Assembly (NCBI RefSeq): GCF_001437055.1
Contig: NZ_JQBW01000010.1
Span: 565,926 to 629,925, forward strand
DNA length: 64,000 nt
Source: Limosilactobacillus secaliphilus
GTDB taxonomy: Bacteria; Bacillota; Bacilli; Lactobacillales; Lactobacillaceae
Reading direction: 5' to 3'
The notes beneath the pieces were generated by a model. That model saw only the letters and a program-made list of their open reading frames with translations. It had not been told where the DNA came from and searched no databases. This document shows positions 54,634 to 64,000 of the stretch, in pieces (position 1 is the first letter of the stretch; every line of letters begins with the position of its first letter). The position numbers and the translations under genes were made by a program.

Positions 54634-55677
54634 ATGCAGAAAGCCTGGAACCGGTTCATTAGCAACGTCCACCTTCATCGCTTTGTGGTCTTGCTGATGA
54701 TCATCGCCGTTCTTTACTATGCGCGCGGGATGATGAACACCATCCTGATTACCTTTATTTTTACTTATATCGTGGTGCACCTGATTCGCTGGGTGCAGAA
54801 GAAGGCGCCGAAAGTACCCACGTGGCTGATCGTTACCGTGGTCTATTTGCTGATCGTCTTGGGCCTGTATTTTGTCATCACCGACTACATTCCCTTACTG
54901 GTCAACGAAATTGTGAAGATGGCCAATTCCCTGGGAAAGTTTTACCAGAGCAAGGATATGAAGTGGCTGATGAGCTATATCAACCAGTACGTATCCACTG
55001 GTTCCATTTTCGGCCAGGCCAAACACGGGGTCCAGCTGTTGGTTGACGCGGTCACGAGCATTGGGACGGTGACCATTGCCATGGCGATGTCTTTGATCCT
55101 GTCCTTCTTCTACACGATCGAACTGGAAGAGATGAACGACTTTTCCAAGAGCTTCCTGACTTCCACCTACCTGGGCTGGATGTTTGAAGACATCTACTAC
55201 TTTGGCCAAAAATTTGTGAATACCTTTGGGGTCGTACTGGAAGCCCAGTTCTTCATCGCCATCTGCAACACCGTCTTGACGATGATCTGCCTGTTCTTCA
55301 TGAAGATGCCGCAAATCTTTGCACTCGGGCTGATGGTCTTCCTGCTCAGTATGGTGCCGGTTGCCGGTGTCATCATCTCGCTGATTCCTTTGAGCATGGT
55401 TGGCTATTCGGTCGGCGGCCTGCGCTATGTCATTTACATCATCATCATGATCTTAGTTATTCACGCGCTGGAAGCCTACGTTTTGAACCCGAAGTTTATG
55501 TCCAGCCGGACGGAATTGCCAATCTTCTACACTTTTGTGGTCCTGCTGGTCAGCGAACACTTCTTTGGCACTTGGGGCCTGATTGTCGGTGTACCGATCT
55601 TCACCTTTCTGCTCGACATTGCTGGCGTTAAATCAATTGGGCGCAAACGGCACCACTATCACCGTCATCAAGCATAA
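54634..55677 (+). CDS. AI-2E family (PerM/YdiK) transporter
   Basis: 347-aa membrane protein with about eight hydrophobic segments and family marks LVNEIVKMANSLGKFY (about 88-103) and PFMVFLLSMVPVAG-like FLLSMVPVAGVIISLIP. The TqsA/PerM family is tied to AI-2 release and other transport, and function here is unknown. Start ATG 54634 has only a weak purine site; TAAAAT near 54589 is a possible -10. Confidence 0.85.
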   Translation: MQKAWNRFISNVHLHRFVVLLMIIAVLYYARGMMNTILITFIFTYIVVHLIRWVQKKAPKVPTWLIVTVVYLLIVLGLYFVITDYIPLLVNEIVKMANSLGKFYQSKDMKWLMSYINQYVSTGSIFGQAKHGVQLLVDAVTSIGTVTIAMAMSLILSFFYTIELEEMNDFSKSFLTSTYLGWMFEDIYYFGQKFVNTFGVVLEAQFFIAICNTVLTMICLFFMKMPQIFALGLMVFLLSMVPVAGVIISLIPLSMVGYSVGGLRYVIYIIIMILVIHALEAYVLNPKFMSSRTELPIFYTFVVLLVSEHFFGTWGLIVGVPIFTFLLDIAGVKSIGRKRHHYHRHQA

Positions 55678-55681
55678 TGAT

Positions 55682-55711
55682 AAAAGGGCTGCTTTACAGC
55701 TCTTTTTTTAT
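55682..55711 (+). terminator. Terminator after the AI-2E gene
   Basis: AGGGCTG and CAGCTCT form the stem, with a T7 tail. Confidence 0.8.
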
Positions 55712-55765
55712 TGGTTAAAGTTAAATTACTGACAAAATCGGAGAAACGATTAGGAGGGCAACATC

Positions 55766-57427
55766 ATGATGACAGACATTGAAATCGCCGATCAGGCACA
55801 GATGCAGCCAATTGAGGAGATTGCCGCCAAGGCAGGATTGAGCACTGACCAGATTGAACAGTACGGCCACTACAAAGCCAAAATCAACCTGCCAGTCAAA
55901 GCGGCCAGCGGGGAAAAGCATAAGTTAGTCTTAGTTACATCCATTAACCCAACGCCGGCTGGTGAAGGTAAGTCGACGGTGTTGGTTGGCTTGGGTGACG
56001 CCATGAATCAGCTAGGTCACCAAACGATCATCGCAATGCGTGAGCCGTCCATGGGCCCCGTCTTTGGGATCAAGGGTGGCGCAACCGGTGGCGGCTACAG
56101 CCAGGTGGTGCCGATGGAAGACATCAACCTGCATTTCACCGGTGACCTGCACGCTTTGACCAGCGCTAACAATACCCTGGCCGCGTTAATCGACAATTAC
56201 GTCATGCGGGAGAACAAATTAGGCTTGGACCCGCGCCGGATCATCTGGAAACGGGTTGAAGACGTCAACGACCGGGCCCTGCGGAATGTGGTCACCGGTT
56301 TGGGCGGCCTGATGCAAGGGGTGCCAAGACAGACCGGCTTTGACATCACAGCGGCTTCCGAACTGATGGCCATTCTATGCCTGTCAGTTGACCTGATGGA
56401 TCTGAAACGCCGGGTTGGTCAAATCGTGGTCGGCTATACCTACGACAAGCAGCCGGTAACGGTAAAGGAACTGGGCTTTGCGGATGCCATCACGATCATT
56501 CTGAAGGACGCGTTGAAGCCGAATCTGGTGCAGACACTGGACCACACGCCAACCATCATTCATGGGGGCCCATTTGCCAACATTGCCCATGGCTGCAATT
56601 CCGTTCTGGCCACCCAAACGGCAATGAAGCTGGCCGACTACACGGTTACCGAAGCCGGTTTCGGGGCCGACCTGGGTGCCGAAAAGTTCTTGGACATCAA
56701 GCGCCGGGTACTGAAGAAACGGCCTGATGCGGTTGTCATTGTGGCAACGGTGCGGGCCCTGAAATACAACGGCGGCGCTAACCTAAAGGACTTGACCCAA
56801 GAAAATCTGCCGGCCTTGAAGAAGGGGATGGCCAATCTGAACCGGCACATCCATAACATGCAGCGTTACGGCCTGCCGCTGGTGGTTGCCATCAACCATT
56901 TTGACGCGGACACGCCGGCCGAAATGCAGATGATTGTCGACAACTGTCATGAACTCGGTGTAGAAGTGGTTACAACCGATGCCTGGGCCAAGGGCGGTGC
57001 TGGCACCCACGACCTGGCCAAAGAAGTGGTGCGCCTGTGTGACACGCCGAGCGAGTTTCACGAATTGTACGACATTAATGACAGTATTGAAGACAAGGTT
57101 AAGACCGTTGCCCAGCAGATCTATGGTGCTGGTACGGTCAGCTTCAGCAAGCATGCGCAGAAACAACTGGCCCAGTACAAGGAATTGGGCTGGGAGAAAC
57201 TGCCGGTCTGCATTGCTAAGACTCAATACTCCTTTACGGATGATCAGAGTCAACTAGGGGCACCGACCGGCTTCACCTTCCATATTCGCGGCTTTGTGCC
57301 TAAGCTTGGAGCCGGCTTCATCGTGGCTTTGGCGGGCAATATGCTGACGATGCCGGGCCTTTCCAAGACTCCTGCCGCCGTCAACATGACCATTGATCAA
57401 AATGGCAAGATCACGGGTCTCTTCTAA
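55766..57427 (+). CDS. fhs: Formate--tetrahydrofolate ligase
   Basis: ATP-dependent ligase that makes 10-formyl-THF for purine and formyl-Met synthesis. The P-loop is [10 protein letters not shown], and the family motifs [20 protein letters not shown] and LGVEVV are present. Full length, 553 aa. GGAGGG precedes a double ATG, so the start may be one codon later. Confidence 0.96.
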   Translation: MMTDIEIADQAQMQPIEEIAAKAGLSTDQIEQYGHYKAKINLPVKAASGEKHKLVLVTSINPTPAGEGKSTVLVGLGDAMNQLGHQTIIAMREPSMGPVFGIKGGATGGGYSQVVPMEDINLHFTGDLHALTSANNTLAALIDNYVMRENKLGLDPRRIIWKRVEDVNDRALRNVVTGLGGLMQGVPRQTGFDITAASELMAILCLSVDLMDLKRRVGQIVVGYTYDKQPVTVKELGFADAITIILKDALKPNLVQTLDHTPTIIHGGPFANIAHGCNSVLATQTAMKLADYTVTEAGFGADLGAEKFLDIKRRVLKKRPDAVVIVATVRALKYNGGANLKDLTQENLPALKKGMANLNRHIHNMQRYGLPLVVAINHFDADTPAEMQMIVDNCHELGVEVVTTDAWAKGGAGTHDLAKEVVRLCDTPSEFHELYDINDSIEDKVKTVAQQIYGAGTVSFSKHAQKQLAQYKELGWEKLPVCIAKTQYSFTDDQSQLGAPTGFTFHIRGFVPKLGAGFIVALAGNMLTMPGLSKTPAAVNMTIDQNGKITGLF

Positions 57428-57442
57428 AATAATCACAGAAAC

Positions 57443-57480
57443 AAATGGCCCCGCCTGAATTTTCAGGCGGGGCCATTTCT
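57443..57480 (+). terminator. Terminator between fhs and the acetyltransferase
   Basis: AAATGGCCCCGCCTGA and TCAGGCGGGGCCATTT form a perfect 16-bp stem; usable from both sides. Confidence 0.95.
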
Positions 57481-57498
57481 CGTAGTTAATGCGAATAT

Positions 57499-58068
57499 TT
57501 AGTTTAAATTGCCCTTAGACAGCGGCTGAACCACTTCGGCAGGAACACCCGCAACCATCGTGTTGGATGGAACGTCGTGGACGACAACGGCTCCTGCAGC
57601 GACGATGGCGTTGTCACCGATCTTAACGCCCGGACGGATGGTGGCATGGCCACAGATCCAGACATCGTTGCCAATGGTGACTGGCTTAACGCGGGCTTCA
57701 TGACGGCGACGGGCACCGGCAGTCCCCAGCATGTTCATTGTGTAAATGCCGACGTTGGGGCCAATGTACACATTGTTGCCAATGGTGACTTCGGCCGTGT
57801 CCTCGATCGTCACATTGTAGTCGGCCACAAAATGATCGCCAACCTTGATGTTCTTGCCGTTATCAAAGTTGAAACCGTGGTGGATGGTCAGATCATCGCC
57901 GGCAGCACCTAAGATCTGGCGTGCCATGGCCGCCTGTTTTTCAGGTTCTTCCTCGGAAATCTGGTTAAATTGCTGAGCCAAGTGGGCAGCGTGCCGTTTG
58001 ATGTTCATAATTTCTGGATCGTTAAAGACAAACCGCTTGTGGGCCTGCAGTTTTTCTAATTCAGTCAT
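57499..58068 (-). CDS. Sugar O-acetyltransferase (maltose acetyltransferase-like, LbH family)
   Basis: 189-aa left-handed beta-helix acetyltransferase using acetyl-CoA, like Maa, NodL and LacA. Hexapeptide repeats run through about 70-180 (IGNNVYIGPNVGIY, IGNDVWICGHATIRPGVKIG, VAGAVVVHDV). AAGGGAG precedes the start. Acceptor sugar unknown. Confidence 0.9.
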   Translation of the reverse strand: MTELEKLQAHKRFVFNDPEIMNIKRHAAHLAQQFNQISEEEPEKQAAMARQILGAAGDDLTIHHGFNFDNGKNIKVGDHFVADYNVTIEDTAEVTIGNNVYIGPNVGIYTMNMLGTAGARRRHEARVKPVTIGNDVWICGHATIRPGVKIGDNAIVAAGAVVVHDVPSNTMVAGVPAEVVQPLSKGNLN

Positions 58069-58110
58069 ACTATATACTCCCTTCAGGTCACATTCTGTCT
58101 TTATGATACT

Positions 58111-58150
58111 ACAAAAGGGGCCACCACTTATTGTGATGACCCCTTTTGAA
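58111..58150 (-). terminator. Terminator after gpmA
   Basis: AAAAGGGG (58113-58120) and CCCCTTTT (58140-58147) with an inner CACCAC/GTGATG-type helix, next to the gpmA stop at 58165 on the minus strand. Confidence 0.75.
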
Positions 58151-58164
58151 TTATAAAAATTTGA

Positions 58165-58860
58165 TTAGTCGATGTCGTACTTTTCCTTGTTCAAAACGTT
58201 GAGCTTGTCGTCAAAGTCGTAAACAACTGGCTGACCAGTAGCCATTTCCAGGTTCATGATGTCGGCATCAGAGATGTTTTCAATGTACTTGGAAAGGGCA
58301 CGCAGTGAGTTACCGTGGGCAGCAATGACAACGTTCTTGCCATCCAACAGCTTTGGTGCGATTTGGTCTTGCCACAAAGGAATAACCCGTTCCAGGGTAA
58401 CCTTCAAGTTTTCACCACCAGGAATAGTCCGTGGGTCCAGGTTAGCGTAACGACGATCCTTAGCAGCAGAACCTTCGTCGGTAGCCTTCAACAGTGGTGG
58501 CAGAACATCGTAAGAACGACGCCAAATGTGAACTTGTTCAGCACCGTACTTTTCAGCGGTCTTCTTCTTGTTCAGGCCTTGCAGAGCACCATAGTGACGT
58601 TCGTTTAAGCGCCAAGTCTTGAATTCAGGAATCCAAAGCTGGTCACATTCTTCCAAAGCAATGTGCAGGGTCTTGATAGCCCGCTTCAGAACTGAAGTGT
58701 AGGCGTAATCGAATTGGATACCGTGTTCCTTCAGAGCGCGACCAGCAGCCTTAGCTTGTTCAACACCCTTTTCACTTAAATCAACATCAACCCAGCCGGT
58801 GAATTGGTTGGAAAGGTTCCATTCACTTTGACCGTGGCGAATTAATACTAACTTTGCCAT
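58165..58860 (-). CDS. gpmA: 2,3-bisphosphoglycerate-dependent phosphoglycerate mutase
   Basis: Glycolytic enzyme, 231 aa, that interconverts 3- and 2-phosphoglycerate. The phosphohistidine is in [10 protein letters not shown], the second core in [20 protein letters not shown], and the late histidine in [22 protein letters not shown] lies 11 bases before the start. Confidence 0.97.
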   Translation of the reverse strand: MAKLVLIRHGQSEWNLSNQFTGWVDVDLSEKGVEQAKAAGRALKEHGIQFDYAYTSVLKRAIKTLHIALEECDQLWIPEFKTWRLNERHYGALQGLNKKKTAEKYGAEQVHIWRRSYDVLPPLLKATDEGSAAKDRRYANLDPRTIPGGENLKVTLERVIPLWQDQIAPKLLDGKNVVIAAHGNSLRALSKYIENISDADIMNLEMATGQPVVYDFDDKLNVLNKEKYDID

Positions 58861-58961
58861 TCTAAACTAACCTCTTTCTTGATAAATTAGTCATGATTTT
58901 TATAACAATACGCAATTATTTTAAAACAGAATCCCAGCAATGCCAATAGATGTCGACTAAT

Positions 58962-59375
58962 TTATGATTGCGAGTCGTCTAAGAAGCGATGCAGGATGAT
59001 ATCACCAATAATTAGGACCAGGATGGCTAATGCGGTGAGCAGGTTTTCCATTGGTTCACCGTGGAAGGCAATCAGGCCCCGCAGAAGGGCGGTAATCCCC
59101 AGGCTGATCAGGAAATCAACGGTGAGGTGGCCATGGTGGCTCAGTGCCGAGGCAGCCATTGCCAAGAACTCGAAGAAGAGGAAGAACGTAATGATTTCTT
59201 GCAGGGCGGTTTTGTACACGTCAGCAATATAGGTTCTTGCGGCCAATTCAACGATGGCGATGAGTTCTTCCGCGAGAAAGGCGATGATGGCAAAACCCAG
59301 AACGGCCAGGGCAATAATGCTGACGACCTGCAGAATTTTGCTGATCGTCTGCGACCAGTGTTCGAATTGTTTCAC
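58962..59375 (-). CDS. PsiE-family membrane protein
   Basis: 137-aa protein with four hydrophobic segments, like phosphate-starvation-inducible PsiE (FEFLAMAASALSHHGHLTVDFLISLGITALLRG is the core, about residues 73-105 of this product). I start at GTG 59375 (MKQFEHW) because AAGGAGG is 8 bases before it; the earlier TTG at 59396 lies before the site. Function unknown. Confidence 0.85.
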   Translation of the reverse strand: MKQFEHWSQTISKILQVVSIIALAVLGFAIIAFLAEELIAIVELAARTYIADVYKTALQEIITFFLFFEFLAMAASALSHHGHLTVDFLISLGITALLRGLIAFHGEPMENLLTALAILVLIIGDIILHRFLDDSQS

Positions 59376-59830
59376 TTTCTTTTCCTCCTTACCCAACTAT
59401 GATACAGCGAACGGGGGATTTCCTGAACACAAAATAAGAGACCGGCAGATGTCGGCCTCTTATCAGTTAGGTGAAATTTACATTATGAGTGTACTTTTAA
59501 GGTAGCATATCAAACACACTTTTGCAAGCGCTATCATTAATTCTGCTGGGATGTGGACATACGTAATAAATATAGGCTGGAGGACCAGATTGATGACTAA
59601 ATATAATGCTTGAACACGTCTAACTAATAACGTAAACAATAAAGATTATTTATGAAAGTAACGAATTATAAATGAAAACCCGCGAAAACCAGGCCTAAGC
59701 CGAAAGCAATTATTAAACAGAAAAAGTTGATTTAACTATTGATCACTATTTATGAGAGCTTAGCGGCCTAAATGTCAAGTGACGCCCCTGAACTTTATGA
59801 TAGAATGGCTTCTTGATAGGAGTGGACGAA
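59376..59830 (+). other. Gene-free region between psiE and cls
   Basis: Holds a hairpin at about 59434-59462 (TAAGAG/CTCTTA with CCG/CGG, no T run), and a near-perfect cre, TGCAAGCGCTATCA (59523-59536, 13 of 14). On the minus strand TTGCAA and TACCTT with 17-base spacing lie by it, so cre may act on psiE. 59540-59800 is AT-rich with no frame I can support. Confidence 0.5.
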
Positions 59831-61318
59831 ATGGTTTTAACATGGGATATAATTCGGCGGACGATCGAAGTCCTCTGGCTGATTAACAACGGTTTTGCGA
59901 TTTGGACGGTCTTTCGGAGCCGGCGCGATATTGCCTCAACTTGGGCCTGGCTATTAGTGCTGTTCATCTTTCCATATGTCGGTTTCATCGCCTACCTGAT
60001 TGTCGGCCGGCAATTGTCGCATGATGATATTTTCTCCATGCGGCACGAAACGCGGATCGTGAGGGACAAATTCTTAAAGAAGCAGTCGCGGTTGTTGAAG
60101 AACCATCGTCTGTTGCCGGAACCTTCACGCCACATGATGGAGCGGATGCTGGCGACGGCCTTGTTGAACAATAGCTCGACGCCGCTGACCTTTGACAACC
60201 ACGTGAAAGTGTTTGTGGATGGTCACAAGAAGTTTGCCGCACTGATTAAGGATATTGACGCGGCCCAGAAGGTAGTTAGCTTGGAATACTATACCTTCTA
60301 TGCCGACCAGTTGGGGAAACGCGTTCTGGCTGCACTAGAGCGGGCCGCTAGCAGGGGCGTGAAAGTACGGGTGCTTTATGATGCCAGTGGTTCGCACGGT
60401 ACCCGGCCGCAGTTTTTTGACCATCTCCGTGAGTTGGGCGGCCAGGCACAGCCATTCGTGTCGGCACCAGCACACTGGTTCATGACACCGCGGCTGAACT
60501 ACCACTTGCACCGCAAGATCGTCGTCATTGACCACCAGATCGGTTATATTGGCGGCTTCAATATTGGCGACCAATACCTGGGTCTGTCACTAAAGTTTGG
60601 TTATTGGCGCGATACCCACTTACGGATCAACGGGCAGGCAGCGCTTGTGATGGAAGTCCGCTTCATTATGGACTGGAACACCAGTTGCCGCCGGTCAAAA
60701 TTGCCGATCTATAGTTTGGACCACGAGCTGGCACAATTCGACCTGCACCCAGCCAGCAACGATCCCGATGAAGTTCCCATGCAGATTGTTTCGTCGGGCC
60801 CGGACAACAGCGAGTTTGCTATCCGGCGTGGCTATCAACAGCTGATTAGCGAAGCCCGCCACTACCTCTACATCCAGACCCCATACCTGATTCCGGAGCC
60901 ACCAGTGCTAGAGGCGCTTGTCATTGCGGCAAAGAGTGGCGTTGACGTCCGCGTGATGTTCCCGTCGATGCCCGACCATCCCTTTGTCTACCGGGCCAGC
61001 GAGTATTACGCGAAGTTCTTGGTTAAACAAGGGGTGCGCGTTTATAAGTACGACAACGGCTTTATCCATGCCAAGACGATGGTCGCTGATGACAAGATCT
61101 CGTCGGTGGGGTCGGCCAACATGGACTACCGGAGTTTCAGCCTGAACTTTGAGGTGAACGCCTTCACCTACCACTATGGTTTGGCCGAAGAACTGCGGGC
61201 GGCCTTCGAGCATGACCTTGATCAATCAACCGAATTGTCTCCCGAATATTTTGATTCCCAAACTAGATGGCGAAAGTTCAAGCAGTACTTCTCACGTTTG
61301 CTATCGCCAATCCTGTAA
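59831..61318 (+). CDS. cls: Cardiolipin synthase
   Basis: 495-aa phospholipase D-type enzyme that joins two phosphatidylglycerols. Two N-terminal membrane segments (about 12-30 and 38-58) and two HKD motifs, HRKIVVIDHQIGYIGGFN and HAKTMVADDKISSVGSANMD. ATG 59831 is used because ATAGGAG lies before it; an upstream ATG at 59813 overlaps that site. Confidence 0.96.
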   Translation: MVLTWDIIRRTIEVLWLINNGFAIWTVFRSRRDIASTWAWLLVLFIFPYVGFIAYLIVGRQLSHDDIFSMRHETRIVRDKFLKKQSRLLKNHRLLPEPSRHMMERMLATALLNNSSTPLTFDNHVKVFVDGHKKFAALIKDIDAAQKVVSLEYYTFYADQLGKRVLAALERAASRGVKVRVLYDASGSHGTRPQFFDHLRELGGQAQPFVSAPAHWFMTPRLNYHLHRKIVVIDHQIGYIGGFNIGDQYLGLSLKFGYWRDTHLRINGQAALVMEVRFIMDWNTSCRRSKLPIYSLDHELAQFDLHPASNDPDEVPMQIVSSGPDNSEFAIRRGYQQLISEARHYLYIQTPYLIPEPPVLEALVIAAKSGVDVRVMFPSMPDHPFVYRASEYYAKFLVKQGVRVYKYDNGFIHAKTMVADDKISSVGSANMDYRSFSLNFEVNAFTYHYGLAEELRAAFEHDLDQSTELSPEYFDSQTRWRKFKQYFSRLLSPIL

Positions 61319-61322
61319 ATTG

Positions 61323-61372
61323 AAAACGGCTACTGACGTGCATGATTTTGCGTCGGTAGCCGTTATTTTGAT
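61323..61372 (+). terminator. Terminator after cls, shared with bsh
   Basis: AACGGCTACTGACG (61325-61338) pairs with CGTCGGTAGCCGTT (61351-61364). Confidence 0.9.
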
Positions 61373-61402
61373 TATCGCTTTAGTTACTAATGATTACTAA
61401 AC

Positions 61403-62377
61403 TTAGTTAACCTTGTTGAAGGCCTGCGAATCGATGAATGGATAAGCACAGAGGTCTGTACTCTCAAGATCGCACTTGTTCATGTCGACCAGGTTGATCT
61501 GATTGTTGTGGTAGGTGGTGTAGTAAAGCAGGCCTTGGTCTTGGTTGTATCCCACCGTGTAGATGGTAAATTCGAATTTGCCGGGAGCCACTTCATCCAA
61601 GCCGTTTTGCTGCTCAACGGAGTGCATGATGTGGAACAGCTGGGTGATTGATGCTTCCTCATTATCAGCGCACACTGCGTTGGCCTTGTTGAAGGCGGCT
61701 CTCACGAAACGACTTTCTGAATCCAAACCACCAGGCAGATTACGTGTCCCTAAGCCGCGACTGTAATCCGTCAACGGCATGCCCTTACCGAACGTATCCT
61801 GCGGGTTGGCGCTGGACAGGTCGCGGTAGTTGTTCAGATTAAACAATTGCTTGTCAAAAGTCGGGTTGTTGGTCAAAACGCCGACCGGATTGTCGTAAAC
61901 ATGCAGGCCGTCGCGGTCACTTTCGATCACCACTGCTTCATGCTGGTCAGCCAACAGCCAATGTAAGGGTGATAATGGCAGTTGGTCGGAGAAGTTGATA
62001 TTGACTAGGTTGATTTTGGGTAACAGCTGGCGTGCGCTGGCGACGCTGTCACACTGCCCCAGAATCCAAGGAATGAATTCAAATGGGGTGATGTTGTCCT
62101 TGTCTGCGGCCATGTCAGGATAGAAGGCGTTGTCCGGATAATTGAGGCCGGCCATGCTCAGCCCCTTTTCGTTGGTCGCGTCAAAGTAGAGTGGATAGTT
62201 ATCGATCACGGCGGCGACCCCGATCATTGCGTAGTGGTTAGACAGGTCCGCCACTTTACGGAATTTAAAGTTGTAATTCCGCGGCGTCACAACCACCTGT
62301 TGACCGTATGAGACTTCCAGGTCCAGGTTCCGGCCAAAGTAATGATCGTGCGCGTTAAATGTTAAGGCAGTACACAT
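61403..62377 (-). CDS. bsh: Bile salt hydrolase (choloylglycine hydrolase)
   Basis: Ntn-hydrolase of 324 aa that removes glycine or taurine from conjugated bile acids. The nucleophile Cys2 follows the initiator Met directly (MCTAL). Other active-site residues are Arg16 and Asp19 (FGRNLDLE), Asn79 (AGLNYPDNAFY), Asn in LTNNPTF and Arg in SESRFVR. Asn at 79, with GLN rather than Tyr, fits bile salt hydrolase over penicillin V acylase. The loop LPGGLDSES has Gly where many have LPGD. Cytoplasmic. Confidence 0.92.
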   Translation of the reverse strand: MCTALTFNAHDHYFGRNLDLEVSYGQQVVVTPRNYNFKFRKVADLSNHYAMIGVAAVIDNYPLYFDATNEKGLSMAGLNYPDNAFYPDMAADKDNITPFEFIPWILGQCDSVASARQLLPKINLVNINFSDQLPLSPLHWLLADQHEAVVIESDRDGLHVYDNPVGVLTNNPTFDKQLFNLNNYRDLSSANPQDTFGKGMPLTDYSRGLGTRNLPGGLDSESRFVRAAFNKANAVCADNEEASITQLFHIMHSVEQQNGLDEVAPGKFEFTIYTVGYNQDQGLLYYTTYHNNQINLVDMNKCDLESTDLCAYPFIDSQAFNKVN

Positions 62378-62422
62378 ATTAATAATCCTTTCTTGTGTAT
62401 CCGATTCACGGTAATCAATCTA

Positions 62423-62428
62423 ATTATA
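62423..62428 (-). promoter_or_regulatory. -10 element of bsh
   Basis: TATAAT on the minus strand, about 46 bases before the bsh start; no good -35 is seen. Confidence 0.5.
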
Positions 62429-62584
62429 GGAGGAGTCGTGGCTAAGAGCACTGTTTTTAACGGTTAACTTAAGATTGTGCGTGAGTGGGTTGTTATTTGT
62501 GACTTTTTTGTTAACTTTGTAGTCATCAAGCACTTGTGTGATAAGATTGTCTATGACTTTACTATAGGTAATAGGAGAGATTTG

Positions 62585-63547
62585 ATGAAGAAGAATAACG
62601 TGTTCTCTTTAAAGAACTTTATCAATGAATTACGCGCCACACTGAAGGGCGAATATAATCGGGCGGTTTGGCCAATTGCCGGATTTACGTTGCTATTCTG
62701 CGCAATTGGCGCTTTACTGGCATATTTCTTGATGATGCTCAGCAGTTCCATGATGATGAACGTCATGATGGTGATGTATGGTATGGCTTCACCAGCGGCA
62801 ATTCTGATGGCCCTGCTGGAGATTGTCTTGGTCTTCGTTTTGATGATTTTGAACGGCTTTTGGTACTCCTTCATCGGGACAGCCTTCAACTTCGCTTACC
62901 TGGATCGTTTCCGCGACGAGAGCCAAAAGGTTAGTGCGGCCAGCATTTGGAGCCAGTTCAAGCATATGAACAAGAACCAGGTATTACGGGTAGTTCTCTA
63001 CATTTCCTTGTTCATGTTCCTCTGGACCTTACCATTAACCATCGTGGCAGATCTTTTTGCTCGTAACCGGGTTATTTACATTATTTGCCAGGTTGCTAAC
63101 CAAGTTATTTTGGCATGGAAGGGCTTGGAGTATTCACAATCCCTCTTCCTCTACAAGGACACCCGGCCGCAGTTCTTAGGCCAATCGATGCGGCATGCTT
63201 TGACGGCTAGTCGTCGTTACATGGGCGGTTTCAAGCGTTACCTCCTGCTGATGGCTGTTTGCGTGATCCTGTTGCCACTGCTGGTTTGGGATGTCATCTT
63301 TGGCGGCCTCGCTTACTATGGCATCTACACCGCTACTAGTTTCTGCATCTGGCTTGGCTTCCTGTTGGCATTCTTCGGCGACTTGGCCTACGTACCGGTA
63401 GTGTCTGCTGCTACCGCCTTGTTCTACCATCAAACCTCAGACAAGCGTGACTTGAAGCAGGTCTTTGCTGATACCTTCAAGCCGGTTGCTGAGTTGACTG
63501 GGCAAGCGGATGCTCAAGAAGATAAGAAAGATAAAGCCAAGAAATAA
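62585..63547 (+). CDS. DUF975-like integral membrane protein
   Basis: 320 aa with about six hydrophobic segments. The SRRYMGGFKRYLLLM stretch near residues 212-226, followed by a Trp-rich segment, resembles DUF975 proteins. The C-terminal tail is charged (DAQEDKKDKAKK). Start ATG 62585 has TAGGAGAG before it; the frame upstream to 62477 has none. Function unknown. Confidence 0.75.
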   Translation: MKKNNVFSLKNFINELRATLKGEYNRAVWPIAGFTLLFCAIGALLAYFLMMLSSSMMMNVMMVMYGMASPAAILMALLEIVLVFVLMILNGFWYSFIGTAFNFAYLDRFRDESQKVSAASIWSQFKHMNKNQVLRVVLYISLFMFLWTLPLTIVADLFARNRVIYIICQVANQVILAWKGLEYSQSLFLYKDTRPQFLGQSMRHALTASRRYMGGFKRYLLLMAVCVILLPLLVWDVIFGGLAYYGIYTATSFCIWLGFLLAFFGDLAYVPVVSAATALFYHQTSDKRDLKQVFADTFKPVAELTGQADAQEDKKDKAKK

Positions 63548-63562
63548 CTTGCAGCTTTTACA

Positions 63563-63606
63563 TATATGAAAGGACTGTTCGTTTTAGCGGACGGTCCTTT
63601 TTCTTA
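63563..63606 (+). terminator. Terminator before the rRNA promoters
   Basis: GAAAGGACTGTTCG and CGGACGGTCCTTTTTC form the stem and tail. Confidence 0.88.
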
Positions 63607-63761
63607 TACGGTTGGTCCTGAAAATTTCACAAAGTTGCTTGCTTCAGACGCGAACATTGTATTTGCAAGAACCAGATTTATTCATGATTTTTAGTACATT
63701 TATAGCTACTGCACATATCATGTTCAATTCCCAGAAAAATTAAAAAAGTCTGGTGATTGTG

Positions 63762-63790
63762 TTGACATGAGTGCCGATATTCTGTATAGT
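63762..63790 (+). promoter_or_regulatory. rRNA operon promoter P1
   Basis: TTGACA (63762-63767) and TATAGT (63785-63790), spacer 17. Confidence 0.85.
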
Positions 63791-63870
63791 TTATAACCGT
63801 TGTCACAGCGATGCGCTTTCAGCTATTTGCCTGGCAATTGATATCAAAACTAAATTTGATAAATTAATCC

Positions 63871-63899
63871 TTGACTTATCATTTCGAACTTGATATTAT
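63871..63899 (+). promoter_or_regulatory. rRNA operon promoter P2
   Basis: TTGACT (63871-63876) and TATTAT (63894-63899), spacer 17. With P1, 109 bases upstream, it forms the tandem arrangement usual for Lactobacillaceae rRNA operons. Confidence 0.85.
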
Positions 63900-64000
63900 A
63901 TTTATGTTGTCGCTAAGGGATATCAATTAATTCCCTGGTAACAAGGTAGACCTTTGAAAACTGAACAAAGTTTCGACGAATCAAATGTGTAGGGTCCTTG
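63900..64000 (+). other. Leader of an rRNA operon (16S gene outside the window)
   Basis: A boxB-like hairpin (GGGATA...TTCCC, about 63917-63935) is followed by CTTTGAAAACTGAACAAAG (63951-63969), the stretch typical of the 16S leader and boxA region. The mature 16S sequence is not reached, so it is partial by position only. Confidence 0.75.

Noticed and set aside
59434..59462. Hairpin after the psiE start
   Set aside because: No T run follows on either strand, so I do not call it a terminator.

Overview
The window looks like chromosome of a low-to-mid GC Lactobacillaceae species, probably Limosilactobacillus or a close relative. This is an inference from gene content: a dltXABCD operon, tRNA-sensing T-box leaders in front of amino-acid genes, a bile salt hydrolase, CBS-less IMP dehydrogenase, DUF951 and DUF1129 proteins, and CcpA-type cre sites. 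I see no insertion sequence, prophage, CRISPR array or plasmid gene. The origin-proximal partition block (rsmG-noc-soj-parB) and the rRNA leader at the right edge suggest a region not far from oriC.

Layout. 1-3.9 kb: methionine ABC transporter (metQNI) behind the tail of a T-box, plus an M20 peptidase. 4.0-7.2 kb: rRNA methyltransferase (minus strand) and a T-box-controlled branched-chain amino acid carrier. 7.4-11.9 kb: minus-strand dltXABCD for D-alanylation of teichoic acids; dltX is a 46-residue gene. 12.1-21.1 kb: sbcDC, serS with T-box, an MFS exporter, gltX and a tRNA-Val(CAC). 21.4-28.2 kb: LacI-type regulator and a four-gene cytoplasmic glycan operon (GPH symporter, GH105, TIM-barrel epimerase, GH43) with a perfect cre site and two matching palindromes. 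28.4-32.8 kb: trpS and tyrS (minus) and an APC permease (plus), each with its own T-box. 33.1-36.4 kb: nucleoside transporter, nucleoside hydrolase and an esterase. 36.5-41.0 kb: LacI regulator and beta-glucuronidase (minus) diverging from a PTS EIIBC (plus) across a 375-bp region packed with repeated TGCTAAA motifs. 41.1-47.9 kb: rsmG, noc, soj, parB, DUF951, ychF, DUF1129, guaB. 48.0-52.6 kb: two-component system, D,D-carboxypeptidase, AzlCD exporter. 52.7-63.5 kb: hydrolase, cyclopropane fatty acid synthase, AI-2E family protein, fhs, an acetyltransferase, gpmA, psiE, cardiolipin synthase, bile salt hydrolase and a DUF975-like membrane protein. 63.7-64.0 kb: tandem rRNA promoters and leader; the 16S gene itself would start just beyond the window.

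How the parts work together. Six T-boxes tie amino acid uptake (Met, Ile/branched-chain, probably Gly) and tRNA charging (Ser, Trp, Tyr) to uncharged tRNA. Two sugar loci use LacI regulators plus cre sites, so both are probably repressed by preferred sugars. Envelope functions are clustered: D-alanylation, VanRS-like regulation next to a carboxypeptidase, cyclopropane lipids, cardiolipin and bile tolerance, as expected of a gut-associated lactic acid bacterium.

The most interesting items are the beta-glucuronidase/PTS pairing with its TGCTAAA array, two T-boxes with an unusually short Stem I, a strong terminator abutting the ribosome binding site of an esterase gene, and tyrS transcripts that must run into the trpS T-box. 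I did not find a clearly novel multi-gene defence or mobile system.
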